A stretch of 64,000 bases of DNA from Pohlia nutans (GCA_022496805.1 CM040092.1:17130113-17194112); one strand, 5' to 3'; shown: positions 22,493-35,958, numbered from the stretch's first letter. Numbers and translations are program-made. Notes: generated by a model not told the origin, from the letters alone.

Positions 22493-23586
22493 TTGCAGAG
22501 TGAACTAGATGCTTACTAGAGTAAATGATTACAGTACTATATAGTATGTGGTTTCTAGTTTAGTTGTCAAGGTACTAGTTTAAAACTTTGTACTATACTT
22601 ATAAATTGTAAACCCGTAAAGTGTTTTTGTGAACTAAAAAGCATATTTAAACATATTTGTCTATTTGTAGCCTACTTCCAATTGCTTACAATATGTTTAT
22701 ATAGTTTTGTAAGATGTGTACTTAACTTGTTGTTTGAGAAGTCCAACCTCTTGTATTTTCTAACATACTATGTGTCAAGATCAATTTCAAAGGAGAGTTT
22801 TGTTGCGTATAGAATCCAATTCAAAAATATTCAAAGCACAAGTAATGGCTTTTTCAAAAAAAAAAAGGCTCAACAATTTCCAAGAATTTGCAATTTATCC
22901 CTTTTGCAACTAAATTTGTGGGAGAAAAAATTTGCCAAATAATTCATGCAATTTCTACCGATTTGAATTTTTAGTGCGCCTAGAAGCCAAGTGCATGATT
23001 ATATGGCCAAGTGCCAAAATAGGGAAGTGGATGTTTTAATTGGTATAAAAACACTAGTAATAATTTGGAACTGTGTTAAAATGTGGAATTCTGCACAAAT
23101 GTGTTAATTTTTATTTTTTTAAATTGCGTTTTAAATTTAATAAATGGAATTTTAAATAACTTTTCGATTAAATTTTTAAATAATCCTTCAAACAATCTTT
23201 CAAATAGTCTTTGAAATATCCTTTCAAACATCCTTTCAACTTTTCATGATCCACGCATCCGACAAGATTTCTAAAAATTATTTGGATGGCCATTTGGACA
23301 ATAATTGTGTAAATGCTTTTGATTGGGAAAAAAAATATTGCCTTCGATAAACAAAGTTTGAAATTTGATTTGGCTAGGGATGCTTGACTATGGATGTGTG
23401 AAATTAAATTCATTTAAATGCAAGGCAAAAACAATTTAGACAAGTTTCCTAACTTGACTAGCAAGTTGATGCAAAGATTTTGTTGACAAATGGTGTAGAA
23501 ACAAGGTATTTGCTATTTATATCAACAATAAACTTAGATGGTATCGATCTAATCCAATTGCAAGTTTTAGGTTCCACATACATTGA
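22493..23586. other. No supported gene
   Basis: AT-rich. The 23165-23250 stretch has a loose direct repeat (aatcctttcaaa-type). Nothing else stands out. Confidence 0.3.
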
Positions 23587-24140
23587 GGGTCCGTTCACAC
23601 TATAGCCGAAAATCAGAGGCCGTCGAATTCCACCAATCGTATGGCAAGAAAGCCCAAATGTCGTCGCCTTTGGCCTCTTGACCTTTCACATTAAAGGCAA
23701 AAGTTCAAAGGACGTCGCTTCCAAAATGCCTATATGGCAACGCTTTTTGACCATTTTGGCTCCAAGGTGACAAACTCTCGAAGGGAGAGTTGGGTCACAC
23801 AATAATGGAAATCCAAACTACGGTCGAGAGGTTGTCGATTTTTTTATAAACTAATGGATTTTTAAAATTTTATCAAAGGTTTGGCCATCAAAGACTTGGA
23901 CTATGGATTTGGCCTTTGGGGCTTCACACTATGGCCGGCCAAAGGCTCGAGATAAGGCTTGGCCTTTGGACTCCAAAATGTGGTTTCACACTATTTTCGC
24001 TTGAAGGCTTGGACTTTGAATTTGATTTTGGAGGCTTTACACTATGGCCATACAAGTCGAGAGGTCATGGGAGTTCATAGTGAAAGGCTTGAACTTTGGA
24101 CTTGGCCTTTGGAGGCTTTAACACTATGGCTAGCCGAAGG
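23587..24140. repeat. Degenerate PIF/Harbinger-like MITE with internal repeats
   Basis: It opens GGGTCCGTTCACACTATAG. The next 150 bases track the element at 36523 (gaggccgtcgaattccaccaatc, ggcctcttgacc). From 23880 on, a motif like ggcctttgg...cacactatggcc repeats about five times, suggesting internal expansion. The right end is unclear. Confidence 0.5.
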
Positions 24141-24294
24141 CTCCGATTTATATATTTTATTATATATTTCAAACCAAGCCTTTAGAATCTCAACATGACT
24201 CTTGATGCATCGCCTATGATGGCCCTAGACCACCACGGGTGACCCACTGTGATGCCTCCACTAAAAACCACCATTTCTTTTTGGTCGAGGTGAG

Positions 24295-24780
24295 TTTTTT
24301 TTTTTTTTTTGAAACAAATGGATGCTTTATTTCCATACAAATTACAAACATAACACTGTGAACAAAGAGAGCACGTTTCCAGTACTCCCTACAGGTTCTT
24401 TTTTTGGATTCTTCTTCATACAATATCTAAATTAAACCCAAAGCTCCTGATCATTTCCTACTAAAAGCGACGCCACAACTTTAACATGAGGCCCAAGAGC
24501 AATCCCTGTCATGTTCAAGGTTCTTATCAAGCAGGGAAGTATTAGCCCTCACGACGTGCATCCAACTAGAATCAAACCGCCGTCCTTTTTGGTGCTAACA
24601 AGCACTGCTAAAGGGAGCCCACCTCATGACTATCACATAGGTATTTTAAAGTCATTCCGGAACAGTGGTGGTGAGCCTTAAACCGGCAACAGTTTGGTCC
24701 CTATCACTCAGTGCTACTCATTAACTCCTCCATGCCATTCTTGGTAGGAATTGTTGTAAGTAATTTCCTGCAATGAATTT
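24295..24780 (-). mobile_element. Possible 3' end of a poly-A retroelement (L1-like LINE)
   Basis: Read on the minus strand, the sequence runs through tgtaatttgtatggaaataaagcatcc-like text, with an AATAAA signal, into an A tract (24295-24310 on the plus strand as T). Plant LINE copies often end this way. No reverse transcriptase domain is present, and I did not find a clear target duplication. Confidence 0.35.
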
Positions 24781-25375
24781 CTTTCGTTTCGGTATTAAAA
24801 ATTAAAAAATAAAGAATAATTTTTTAAATAAAATAATTTTTCATAAAGAAAAGAATCTAAACAGATGAAGTGTACGTTGTAGTGGTGCACCCAAAAACCA
24901 CAAAATAATAAATGTGGATGAGACCCAGACAGATCCGACCTACACTATTACATTGGTACTGTACTTCATTCACAAATAGAACAGTTTCAATTGCAAGATC
25001 CTAGAATATACTATTTATTGTCTCTGTCCCACAAGGGAAGCAGCGAAGGTGGGGAATATTTGGCTCATTAGCAAAAAGGCTTATGAGAATTATTTTTTTC
25101 AGCCTTTATCCTTCAATGTCTTCACGAATTTTTTTAAATCTCCGCCCCAGACGTTAATCCAAGAGGACAAAATTGCCCCCTATTTTGAACATGTAGGGAC
25201 CCACCTTAAAAAATAACTGCCTCTTTCAAGGGTTTGAAATTCCCGAGAGGATCCCCCTAGACCAAATTTGGACCGTAGGCCCCAAACTTGAAAAAAAAAT
25301 TGCCAAAAAAAGACCCCTAGGGTGCCCAAAATGGAAATTTCAAAAAATGGGGCCCATGGGTGAACAATGCTTGCA
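24781..25375. other. No supported gene
   Basis: AT-rich to 25130, then C/G-rich tracts (cccctag, ggggg) at 25200-25390 without an open frame. Confidence 0.3.
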
Positions 25376-25974
25376 TTAACGTCCGGGGGGGAGGTTTAGA
25401 GTCGGGGTGTCTTCACCTCCTCTGCAGATTTGGAAAATTTCAAAGATGTCTTATAAAATGCAACTAAGAGGGATATTTTGAACTTGATATATGAATAAAA
25501 GTTGTACATTATGAATTTTTGATTCTATCTATACCGTTAGATCTATGATTATTGTCACCAATATTTTTGTAAAAAAATTGAAACTCAAAATTGAAAATTC
25601 TTTTGTAAATTGATTACGAATAAGATATTGACAATTTGTAGATGAAAATTGTTGTGATTGGTTGAAATGTAATACTTTAAGTGTAGTGATTTTTTGAGAT
25701 TTTTTTGGGTTGCTTAATTTTATAAGTTGGCTTTTTTAAAATCACTTTTACACTAAAATCTTCCAAATTTTGGGTGAATCACAATAACATGAAATGAGGC
25801 ATACAAATTTCACAAATCATCCCCTTTCTAATCGGATCACACATGCATGAAACTAACTTCTCGTAAAATATATAGTAAAAAATCCACACTGCAAAAAGTC
25901 AATGACGAATGAGAAATATGTGTTTGATTCTACACATCGTCCACATTCTGGAGGATTGGACGTTTAGGGATTAA
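25376..25974. repeat. TTAA-flanked MITE family D copy 3 (about 599 bp)
   Basis: The right end is GGACGTTTAGGGATTAA with TTAA at 25971-25974. The left end is TTAACGTCC, lacking the CCCCTAAA. The body matches copies at 45958 and 48130 (aaatttcaaagatg, catttgtaaattgattacgaat-type). Confidence 0.65.
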
Positions 25975-26525
25975 AGGCCGATGGCATTTATTTTTTGTTG
26001 ATTACCGAAGGCTACATGCACTATGGAAATATGGCCAATGGGCTAAAGTGGTGGATTTCATCAAGATCACACCAAGCGATGGAGAGAGAGAACCTTTAGT
26101 AGACCGTGGTTAAGTTGTTTTATTTTTTCTCATTTTTTAGCTTGAGATATGAGCAAATGGCAACAATGTGGCTATCTCCATGCCTTAAAATTCAGCAAAA
26201 TGGCTAAACAATACCATGTTTAACAAGCCGGAAAGGCTACAACACACAAAATTGCAAAATTGTATTATTTTATTCATACCACTTGAATTTAGCACCCTGG
26301 AGTATAAGCTAGACATCACCACACTAACTGACTTTATATAATCAAAGACCAGTTCAAAAACGTTTTTGAAATTCACATAAATACCATCACAAAGGAAACA
26401 CTAAAGTCAAACTCCAACTAAGTAGCTACACTAAGCCAACAACTATGACAAAACCTGGACAAACCCATTAGATTCCCATTAGGCCTGCCTGACGCTTACA
26501 GTCCTTCCAACTTTTGATGGCCTCG
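25975..26525. other. No supported gene
   Basis: A short minus-strand frame at 26185-26376 has no recognisable domain. Confidence 0.3.
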
Positions 26526-26783
26526 TCAAAAGAGAAGTTTTGTAGAGGAAAAAAAATGTGTAAACATACACGCGTACAAATCCAGATGGTCGGACAATTT
26601 GTTTTTGACTTTGTCTTTCACAAAATTGACAGAGGGGAATGCTCTCTCATCCTCTACTGATCCAACAATCATTAGGGAGGTGATCTCAAACACCTTAAAG
26701 AACTTAGAAAATGAGCTTTGCAAAACATAATTTGCACTAAGAACCTGCCAAAGGCGAGTTGGCGATGCAATTAGTTGAAACAA
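26526..26783 (-). pseudogene. Fragment of a hAT-family transposase (C-terminal dimerisation region)
   Basis: The 85-codon frame includes SLMIVGSVEDERAFPSVNFV followed by KDKVKNKLSDHLDLY. This fits the end of the hAT transposase dimerisation domain (the VERxFS...IK...R(N)RL pattern). Nothing upstream on the same strand extends it convincingly, so it is a remnant. It could relate to the source of the hAT-type MITEs at 37375, 49983 and 50687, but there is no direct link. Confidence 0.55.
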
Positions 26784-27707
<924 letters not shown>

Positions 27708-28111
27708 TAAAAAAAATTAAATTTTAATTTTCTAAAGATTTGGACTTCTCTTCTTATAATCACTTTTTGCCGGTCCTAACGACCAACTAACTACGTACAA
27801 TAGAAAAAAGGAATGCTTTGAATATAAAGTAATAGTGCCAAAAACCCATTTGGATACCAAACTAGTGCCTAATTTGGACACGTGACACCTTACTCTAGCA
27901 TTATAGCTTGATGCCTCAAGTACAATACACCTTTTTACATATGTTGGAGACTTGGAATTGATTGAAGATAAGTTTATTAAGTTACACATGTGGAATGAAC
28001 AAAGAGCTTGGCTTCTAAAGGCAACACCAAATTTGTTGATGAAATTTACTAGAGTGCAAATTGGCTCTGATTTTTTTGATTTTCTTTTATTTTGGAAAGC
28101 AACCTTGTTCA

Positions 28112-28340
28112 TTAACCCCTAAAGGACCAAGAAGCCCAAATTGGGCTCCATGTGTTTTTTTAACAATTTTGACTAAACTTATTTGGACTTTCTCTTGTTC
28201 AAATTTATTTATTTTTTGACCAAGACATGCAATAATCCTCACTAGTTTTTGTGATATAAAATTTGGTCCCATCTTAATTATATTTTTCACAATATGATCA
28301 ATTGAATTTGTCATTTTTAAACTATGAATCCTTCATTTGG
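28112..28340. repeat. MITE family C copy with worn right end
   Basis: It starts TTAACCCCTAAAGGACCAAG, follows the family body to tttttaaactatgaatcctt, and then degrades before the usual GGTCCTTTAGGGGTTAA. Confidence 0.7.
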
Positions 28341-28495
28341 TTGGCTTTAGCCCTTCTACTATTGACCTCAAAATCTTAGCCACTATTCCCGAATCCCTGT
28401 AGCAGATTCAAAATCATGGGCAAGTCTGCATCATCTTTAGGTGAAGATTGGATGGTGAGACATTGTGTTTAATGTTAAAAGCTTCTACCTCACTA

Positions 28496-28689
28496 CCGTA
28501 GCCCAATAGCACCTTCGGCATTTTTTTGCCAAATATTTTTTCTTCTTCGAAACATACATTTTGTCAAAACTGAATATTCTTTGAAATCTGTTTTTTCTCC
28601 ATACAAATTTCTTTTTGAGAAATAATTTCCCGAATTCTTAGCATCTATTTCTAAAATTATTTTTTGCCGAAGGTGCTATTGGGCTACGG
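28496..28689. repeat. Inverted-repeat MITE (194 bp), unassigned superfamily
   Basis: The ends are perfect inverted copies for about 25 bases (CCGTAGCCCAATAGCACC, then TTCGGCA). No convincing target duplication is visible. Not related to the TTAA group. Confidence 0.75.
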
Positions 28690-29729
28690 CAATGATGAAC
28701 AAACAAACACAAGAGGCGTACACTCCATACCTCGCTATGACTTCCACACCTTCCACCAAAGCTCCAAGCCCATGGCCCACAAGGGGATAATTTATGACAC
28801 GACACTATTCAAACCAAGTATAGTTCAATAAAGAGGTTAGAAGTAGAACAAAAAGGGAGGTTAGATGCGCTTCTTTTCGGTTAACTCAAATCACCAAATA
28901 TTTTTCAATACAAATTAAAATCAATATCATGATAATATGTATATAACAATATATCATAATTCATGTATTAAATCACAATTGAACAATTATAAGGCTAAAT
29001 ACGGGTTGTAAAAAGGGATCCCAAGGGCCTTTTAAGGGTTAAGGTTTAGTGACCAAGAATAGTGGATGGGGCGCACCACCTGGCCCGGTAATTTTTGACC
29101 AACTCCCAGTGGTTCTTGTGGGTGGGGTTATTACACGGTACCCTTGCTTCCCAAGTGATTTAATTAATGCTTTCTAACTTGCTTTGCATGGCACTAAAGT
29201 CAGTTTGCAGACTTTTTGTACCACAGGCTCCTTCTCCACCAGCTCCGTCACTTTCAATTGCTCATCACCAGCTCACGACACCCCATTTGATTCCAGGTTT
29301 TACTTACTAACAATGCCAGGTGGCACAACTCCCGAAAACCTATACCATCCTGGTAAAATTTTCAACTTCTCCAAAACAACCAATTGTATTTTTTTGGCTT
29401 TTCCGTTGGTAGAGCAACACGCACAAATGTACTAAGGTGGATGACCCAATAATCGACGTGTACTATAAACCAACAATATTTTTATTTATTTTTTGAAGCA
29501 AGAGGATGAAACCCCATTGAATTAACGAAGGTCGAAAAACCAACAATATCTCCAACAGGTGTTCATTGAAAGCTTCTAATCCTATACCTGAATACTAGAT
29601 TTGAATGAAAAGCTTAAAACGTTGGTTTATAGGCCATCCACTAAGAAAAATAAAATAGAATCATCCATATGTATATGCTCATCCATATAACCAAATGTTC
29701 TAAAGCACTTGTATCTAAATAGTAACAAT
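28690..29729. other. No supported gene
   Basis: A frame at 29184-29435 (83 codons, Ser/Thr-rich) matches nothing known to me. 29478-29530 (ttttgaagcaagaggatg) may be a tiny retroelement tail. Confidence 0.3.
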
Positions 29730-29808
29730 TTAACCCCTAAAGGCCCAACCAAGCCAAAACGGCTTGGTTAACAGTGTATTTTGACAACCTTGGGCCTTTA
29801 GGGGTTAA
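29730..29808. repeat. TTAA-flanked micro-MITE, family E (79 bp)
   Basis: It begins TTAACCCCTAAAGGCCCAA and ends TTGGGCCTTTAGGGGTTAA, a perfect inverted repeat of 19 bases including TTAA. An inner palindrome, ccaagcc...ggcttgg, also lies inside. It is the shortest two-ended member of the TTAA group. Confidence 0.85.
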
Positions 29809-29885
29809 GTATTATATTTTGACGATTTCATCCACTTTTTGGCCCATATATTCTAGCGAGAAAGTACCAAACCCAGGTAAGTTGC

Positions 29886-30012
29886 TCTTTCACAGAGTGT
29901 AATTTACTAAAACGCATGTCCAACCTACTTCTAGATTTTTCAAATCTTCACGTTGAATACATGCTAGTTAGTAGGTTGGACAGGCATTTTGTAGACTGGA
30001 CTTTGTGAAAGA
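29886..30012. repeat. Small fold-back element (127 bp)
   Basis: The ends TCTTTCACAGAGT and ACTTTGTGAAAGA pair, and inside cgcatgtccaacctact pairs with agtaggttggacaggca. No target duplication was identified. Confidence 0.55.
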
Positions 30013-32090
30013 TCTTCACGGGTAAGATTCTAACAAATTTTTTTCGGCTGCTCCAAAATACCCACTCAGATAAACTTTCACCAGAGATCAACTGCTCCAG
30101 TAAGAGCCGGCTTAATTAGTACACCAGGCACTAAATAATTTGGTGACGATGGAGTGATTTTATTACTGCCGTTCTTTCATGAACAGATCAGATCCCTATT
30201 TTAAGCAAAGGCAAGCCGGGGGAAATAAGTGAGAGAGCCGTAGCTTAACTTTTCTGGCTAATGATTTGCATGAAATCAAATACGAACGGCACCACGCGGG
30301 GTCCGCGTGGACGTAGAGCGCTCCCGCATCGTCGCAAGTCAGCCGTTGTGGCATCGAAATCTTCGTCACAGTTGCTGCTGTAGATAAAACCCTAACTTCC
30401 ACTTGTTGTCTAGCTTTGCATACCGTTGATATATAGTTGTGTAATCGATGCATGTGACGGTGTTCCAGCAAGTCCTCGACACGGTTGCCGATGACTTGTT
30501 AGATGTCCTTTTTAAGGTACTAACTGCGTATTTAACAAAGACGTAAAAATAACGATTGAATCTTAATCCATGCCTGTAAACGGGGAATCCTTTCTTGTTT
30601 ATACAGTCCCTTTTACAGTGATGGAATGAGAGCATCCTCAATGTAGCCCTGATACCGAGTGATAAGCATCCTGAAATAGTATAGACGGCAAGTAGACACG
30701 CCACATTTGGAGAGTCCTTCAAATCATCCTAGAAGATTTGGAGGACTTAGCCAGGGCTAACGCTTCATGCGTTAGTCCCCTGTAGCATTGGATTTCTTAA
30801 CTCAAGAGGTTTTTTTTATGAAGACATTAGCCTCCAAAAGCGGTTTGCTTGCCCCGGCTAAAGTACATTAGCTTTGGTTAAAGTTTGAGGGATTAGCCTT
30901 CATTATTGGGGCATTAGTCCCCATTGACCCATTAGCCCCGGGGCTTCACTCTGAAATCTTCTTGTAAGACTAGATTTAAGTAGATTCTTGTACTTGATTG
31001 CATACGTGATGAAACCTTGTCCTATATTCCAAATAAGTGAGAGTTGTGGTTGATTCATTAACTATATACCATGTACAGAGTGTGATTGGGTTGCTTAAAA
31101 TTGAATTATAGATTCATTAATTAGGTTGGTTCTTGTTTTCGCCCCTAACGTTGTGGCTCTCTATTTTATCCTTTTCGCAATTAAATCTCTTTGATTTGTG
31201 CCAAATAAATAAATATTGATTTATAAATAAATAAATTAAAAAAAATAAAAAATAAAAAAAAATAAAAAAAAACTCTACTTCGAAGGGTGCTTAGAAGGAT
31301 CTGAATTGGCGATGCCCTGAGGCTTTGCTGTGTGCATTGGGGATGCTCTTACCTATTGACAAAGATATGTATTGTAAAAATATACAGTTCAAATAGGGTG
31401 TCTTTCTCATGGCTCTCATCTTACAAAGTTAATGTAACATTCAATAGCCTTCAAGAAGGTATGCCTTTTAGTTTCATTCACCTTTATAAATGGAGTGACT
31501 AGTGATCTGTAATTGAATGGAATATTGAATCAAATTAACAATTACAGGACATTGTTGAATTGTGACTGAGTGAGTGCTTTCAATCATTGTTCACCATGAT
31601 TAGTTGCTCTTACTTAATGCCACCTGCCTCCATAGCTATTGATGTGATGTGGAATATTCCACAACATTCTGTTGAGTGGAAGGCAGCAGTCACAGAGGCC
31701 TGAATGTTATGAATGTTATGAAAAGGTTCCTTTCACTGGACAGGTGATGTTCATGTTCCCTGCAAACTTAGTGAACGTTGTGCATTTGTGTACGTGCAAC
31801 GACCGATGTTGTGGACTCCGAGACTGACTGACACGCTTTCCTTGATGCTTTTGAGTTGACTGATATCATAAGTTCTTTTTAATAAAAAGTATCACTAAAT
31901 GTATGATACAGAGCGCCGAGGCGAAGGTTTGCTACAGTTTGCTCACTGCAGGCTGCTTCTGTTTCCGTCCCAGGCAGCTGAATTGGCCGGACTTGGACTA
32001 AGTTAAGTTATAGCCAGATGTTGCAAATCATTGGGGCTGACGGTCCCCGTTTCGTAATATTGAAGTTGATTTGGCCCTACTCTATTGACC
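30013..32090. other. No supported gene; one exon-like segment
   Basis: 30449-30517 (plus) could be a first coding exon (MHVTVFQQVLDTVADDLLDV...) with a GTACTAAC donor and a TATATA at 30429 upstream, but I found no partner exons. The minus-strand frames at 30196-30722 overlap it and match nothing known. A GTGGAATATTCCAC palindrome occurs near 31650, as in the elements at 37332 and 45155. Confidence 0.25.
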
Positions 32091-33232
32091 CTTAGAGCAT
32101 GGCCATCCATGCCCTTCCAGAAGTCTCTCACACTCAAGAACTAAGAGCATTCCCACCCATGCACGCTAGGACTAACTCGCTGAAATTATTCATCTACATT
32201 TGAAGGGCCCTTGCACTCACACTCCCCCACCCTTGCACGCCCTTCACGTATGAAAAGTGCGCATCAAATAGTCAATGGACCAATCACAAGTAGAATGGGA
32301 GGATATAGTCAACTAAATAGTGATTTGAAGGCCCAATTTCTAACACGCTAGGATCCGGAGTCGAGAGGCATTTTGGAAGGGCCCTTGGCACTTTTCATTT
32401 ACTTCTTGAGTGTGAGAGACTCTGGGAGGGCATGGATGGCCCTGCTCTAAGGTAGAATGTCCTAAAACCACCAACTTCAGAAATATGGCCTCATTTTAAC
32501 AAGGTTATTTATGAGAAATATTTTTCGATCATTTGGAAGAAGATTTTTCACGGAATGTACAAATTTTCGCAATTTAATTCCCAATATTCAAATTGATACA
32601 AATTTTCGAAGTGAAAATAACTTCGTGACCCAATTCAGACCTCTAGGTTTCCCGATGTTCACACCATGTGGTACTAATTTTCACTCGTAATGATATCCAA
32701 AACCACCAACTATTTCTTCGCAATGCTTGGCATGCCATTGGTCTACTTGAATAGTGAAATTGGTAGTTTTGAGTCTCAACTGTGGTGGCCCCAATAAAAC
32801 TCTACATGTCATAATTGGGGGAGGTGGTGGTTTTAGGATATCCTACCTTAGATGCCCTTCTGACTCTCAATCCTAGCGTGTTAAGAAATAGCCCTTCAAA
32901 TCATTGTTTAGTTGATTATATCTCACATTCTACTTGTGATTGGTATATTGACTATTAATGTGCACTTTTGATGTGTGAGGGGCATTCTAGAGTGTCTATT
33001 TCCGAAAGGGGAGAGTAGTTTTGTACCAATGGACCTTTGTCTGGTGGACACTAGCTCACTGGCAAAACGAACAGACGCTTTATTCACGCCGGCCCTCCAC
33101 TAGGACCGGAGTTTCTATCTATCTATCTGTGAGGGGCATACAAGGGTGGGGTAGTGTAAGTGCATGGGATTTTCAAATGTAGATGAATAATATCAGCAAG
33201 TCAACTCTAGCAAGCATGGGTGTGAATGCTCT
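32091..33232. repeat. Nest of interleaved inverted-repeat elements
   Basis: Three nested pairs are visible. Pair 1: 32091-32147 with 32400-32451 (gccatccatgcccttccag, then ctctcacactcaagaa, and inverse). Pair 2: 32148-32390 with 32862-33232 (agagcattcccacccatgc and inverse). Pair 3: 32450-32475 with 32830-32855 (tgtcctaaaaccacc and inverse). The pairs cross rather than nest simply, so at least one rearrangement is implied. A truncated LINE sits in the right arm. Confidence 0.65.
32986..33127 (+). mobile_element. 5'-truncated LINE copy (142 bp) with 12-bp target duplication
   Basis: TGTGAGGGGCAT flanks both sides (32974-32985, 33128-33139). The body shares its end with the larger LINE at 52077 (ggggagagtagttttgt, cgaacagacgctttattcac, cgccgg) and ends in tctatctatctatc. 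Only the 3' terminal piece was inserted. Confidence 0.85.
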
Positions 33233-33786
33233 TAAGCCCTAAATGACAGAGGGGGTAATGGCAAAACCTAAATGTGTTGTAATATGTTACTTCTGCAACT
33301 TTGATGAAGTTTGGTCCAAAAGAGAAAATGAGAAGCATGATGTTTAGTAATTATCCGTACAGTCAAACTTCCCAAAAAAATGATAATTAGATACTCATTT
33401 AATAAATTTAGAATCATTTACCATTGAATATTCACCAAAATTACAAATTTGTTTTTAGAATTTGAAATTTGGTATGATTGGTTAAAACTAAACATTATAC
33501 TCTTAAATTTCAAAAGGAAATTTTTTCAAAGGAGAGAACATCACCACTTTCCAAAATAGTAAGTTTTATAGTACTAAGACAATATTGAGGTCTTTGTTTT
33601 TGAAAAATTCCTTAGTGAACCCCAATATTGCAAATGAAATGCATCAAACAACACTAGAACATGATCTTTGCCCCCAATTTTGCCAAAAAATCAAAACTCA
33701 AAAAATGTCATTTCCCAACCAGAGGCACTCACTACTGTTTTCAGAGCTACGACCAGAAAATGGTTGATCGGTCACTTAGGGATTAA
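33232..33786. repeat. TTAA-flanked MITE family A copy (555 bp)
   Basis: It begins TTAAGCCCTAAATGACAGAG and ends GGTCACTTAGGGATTAA with TTAA on both sides. It is in reverse sense to the copy at 2842. Confidence 0.75.
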
Positions 33787-34048
33787 ATAATTTTCTCTTT
33801 ACAATTTTCTATTGTATATGAAAAAATGAAAATAATAATAATAAATAATAATAAATTGAAGGCTTATAGTTACTGTAGACGCAACGTGCATATGACACCC
33901 CCATGTAGAAAACCGGTCGCATTGGAATTTAGAACAGCAAAAGTAACAAATTGTTGCTTTGAAAAAACAAATTCTAGGCACTATTGCGTAAAAAGACATG
34001 AGTGCATGTCATTTGGGATAAGAATGTGACCAAATTGAATGATAGAGG

Positions 34049-34089
<41 letters not shown>

Positions 34090-34580
34090 TAATGGAATTA
34101 GTAAAAGGGTGATTTTTTGGTATGAATGAATAGTGTTTGAGCGTGGTGCCCAAGGTCCATATTGACCCCAAGTTAAGGCCTTGACCCCTAAGCACCATGC
34201 TTGTCACTAAATTATTATTTGATGTCCAAAGACCACGCTTTCTACTAGTGTAAAGACCACCCTTTCTACTTGTGTTAGTGAGCTGTTTTGCAATTTGTAC
34301 ATGCAACAATAATTGCAGGAAATAGTGTAACAAATTTGGTGTTGCCAAACATTGCGATGAGCTCCATGCATGTCTACTGCTCGTACTCTCACCTTTTTTT
34401 GGTTGAACAAAGTGTACTGTAAAGTTCAACATTTTCTTAAGAAATTATTGTAATTCACTTTGATATTTCAAAGTGGGTCTTAAATAGAAAGAAAAGAAAA
34501 GAAAAGATTGAAGAAGTTAGTGGGTATAAATTATTTAAAAGAAACACATTTGGATCATTTACCACTTGGGTATGTCTACG
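33787..34580. other. No supported gene; ATT microsatellite at 34050-34087
   Basis: An (ATT) run of about 12 units lies at 34050-34087. At 34170-34200, ttgacccctaagcaccatgc resembles a stray TTAA-element terminus. Confidence 0.4.
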
Positions 34581-34938
34581 TTAACCCTTAAACGTCAAGG
34601 TAAGCCCCATGGGCTTATTTAAAAGAGAATAATCGAGAAAAAAGTAGATTTTCTCAACCAAATCAAGCGTGGATTGGTGCGTTGGAAAGCTACTGAAAAA
34701 GCGATCTAGATTGCAAATTTGCGCCTCATTTGAGAGATTGTGGAATCGTTGGTAAGCAATCAAAGTTATGAAATTGAACAAGTTTTTGAGGTTGGGGCAG
34801 CTGAGATGCCGTAGTGCTACAGTGCTGGCCAACAGTGTCCCGCAGAGCCGTTTTTTTTTTTTTTTTTTTTTTTTCCTCCGAAAATTTAGATGCCTTCCGG
34901 GCTGCCCCGCCCAGGCCCTCTTGACGTTTAAGGGTTAA
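34581..34938. repeat. TTAA-flanked MITE family B copy 1 (358 bp)
   Basis: It begins TTAACCCTTAAACGTCAAG and ends CTTGACGTTTAAGGGTTAA, a perfect 19-base inverted repeat. The interior holds a T homopolymer (34851-34874) and gggctgccccgccc. Nearly identical to 41328-41690. Confidence 0.88.
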
Positions 34939-35152
34939 GCAAAATTTGGCTTCACAATGGCCTACCCAAAACATATAGCTCAAAAGCATGTTCCTTCACA
35001 GCAAGTTTATTAGGGTACCGTAGCTTCCTAGCAGCTTGGGCAGCTTTTTGCCTAATAATTAATTAAAGGGCAAAAAATAGTTAGACAACACAAAAAACAA
35101 TATATTAAAAATGGGTAGTAACATATAAAAAAATTAATATTAAAACCTCTCA

Positions 35153-35154
<2 letters not shown>

Positions 35155-35212
<58 letters not shown>
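35155..35212. repeat. (AT)n microsatellite
   Basis: About 28 uninterrupted AT units. Confidence 0.97.
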
Positions 35213-35216
<4 letters not shown>

Positions 35217-35338
35217 GACAATCTAGGTTAGTAGTTTCCCATAAATTTAAGAACCCTTTTAATTATTTATTTTATGTTTGCCAAGCTGGTAGGAAGCTAT
35301 GGTAGTTGAGCTTGCAATTTTTATACACAACCATGTGT

Positions 35339-35888
35339 TTAACCCCTAAGTGACCAAACGACCATTTTATGGTTGCTGCCCTTTTTTTTTAACAGGCTAC
35401 CCAAAATGAAAAAAATATATAAAAGATAAAAAATATTTTTAAATAGGAAATCAAGTTTACTTTTCAATCCAATTTGAATCATGTTAATCCAAGTTAAACT
35501 CGACGGAGGATAATTTATTAAAGACAAAGACCGCAATATTGTCCTAGTGTTATAAAATTTACTATTTTAGGAAACTAATGATGTTCTCTCCTTTGGAAAA
35601 AAATTATTTTTGTAATTTTAGAATATAATGTTTACTTTTAATTAATCATACCAAATTTTGGATTCTTAAGATAAAATTTGTAATTTTGGAGAATATTAAT
35701 TGGTGAATGCTTCTAAATTCATTAATGAGTATCTAATTTTCTTTTGAAATTTTAATTGAATGTATGGATAATCATTAAGCATCATGCTTCTCGTTTTCTC
35801 TTTTGACCAAACTTCATCAAAGTTGCAAAAGTAATATTTTATAAAACATTTAGGTTTGCCCTTACACCCTTTGTCATTTAGGAGTTAA
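35339..35888. repeat. TTAA-flanked MITE family A copy (550 bp)
   Basis: It begins TTAACCCCTAAGTGACCAAA and ends TTTGTCATTTAGGAGTTAA. Same sense as the copy at 2842. A remnant ending GGTTCTAAAGGGGTTAA (35958) is joined at its right TTAA. Confidence 0.78.
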
Positions 35889-35958
35889 GGAAGAAAATTA
35901 GGAAGAATTTGGGTGAAACAAAATACACTAAAATCCGCCTTGGTTCTAAAGGGGTTAA
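35889..35958. repeat. Right-end remnant of a TTAA-type element
   Basis: It ends TTCTAAAGGGGTTAA. No left partner remains; it abuts the TTAA of the element at 35339-35888. Confidence 0.45.
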
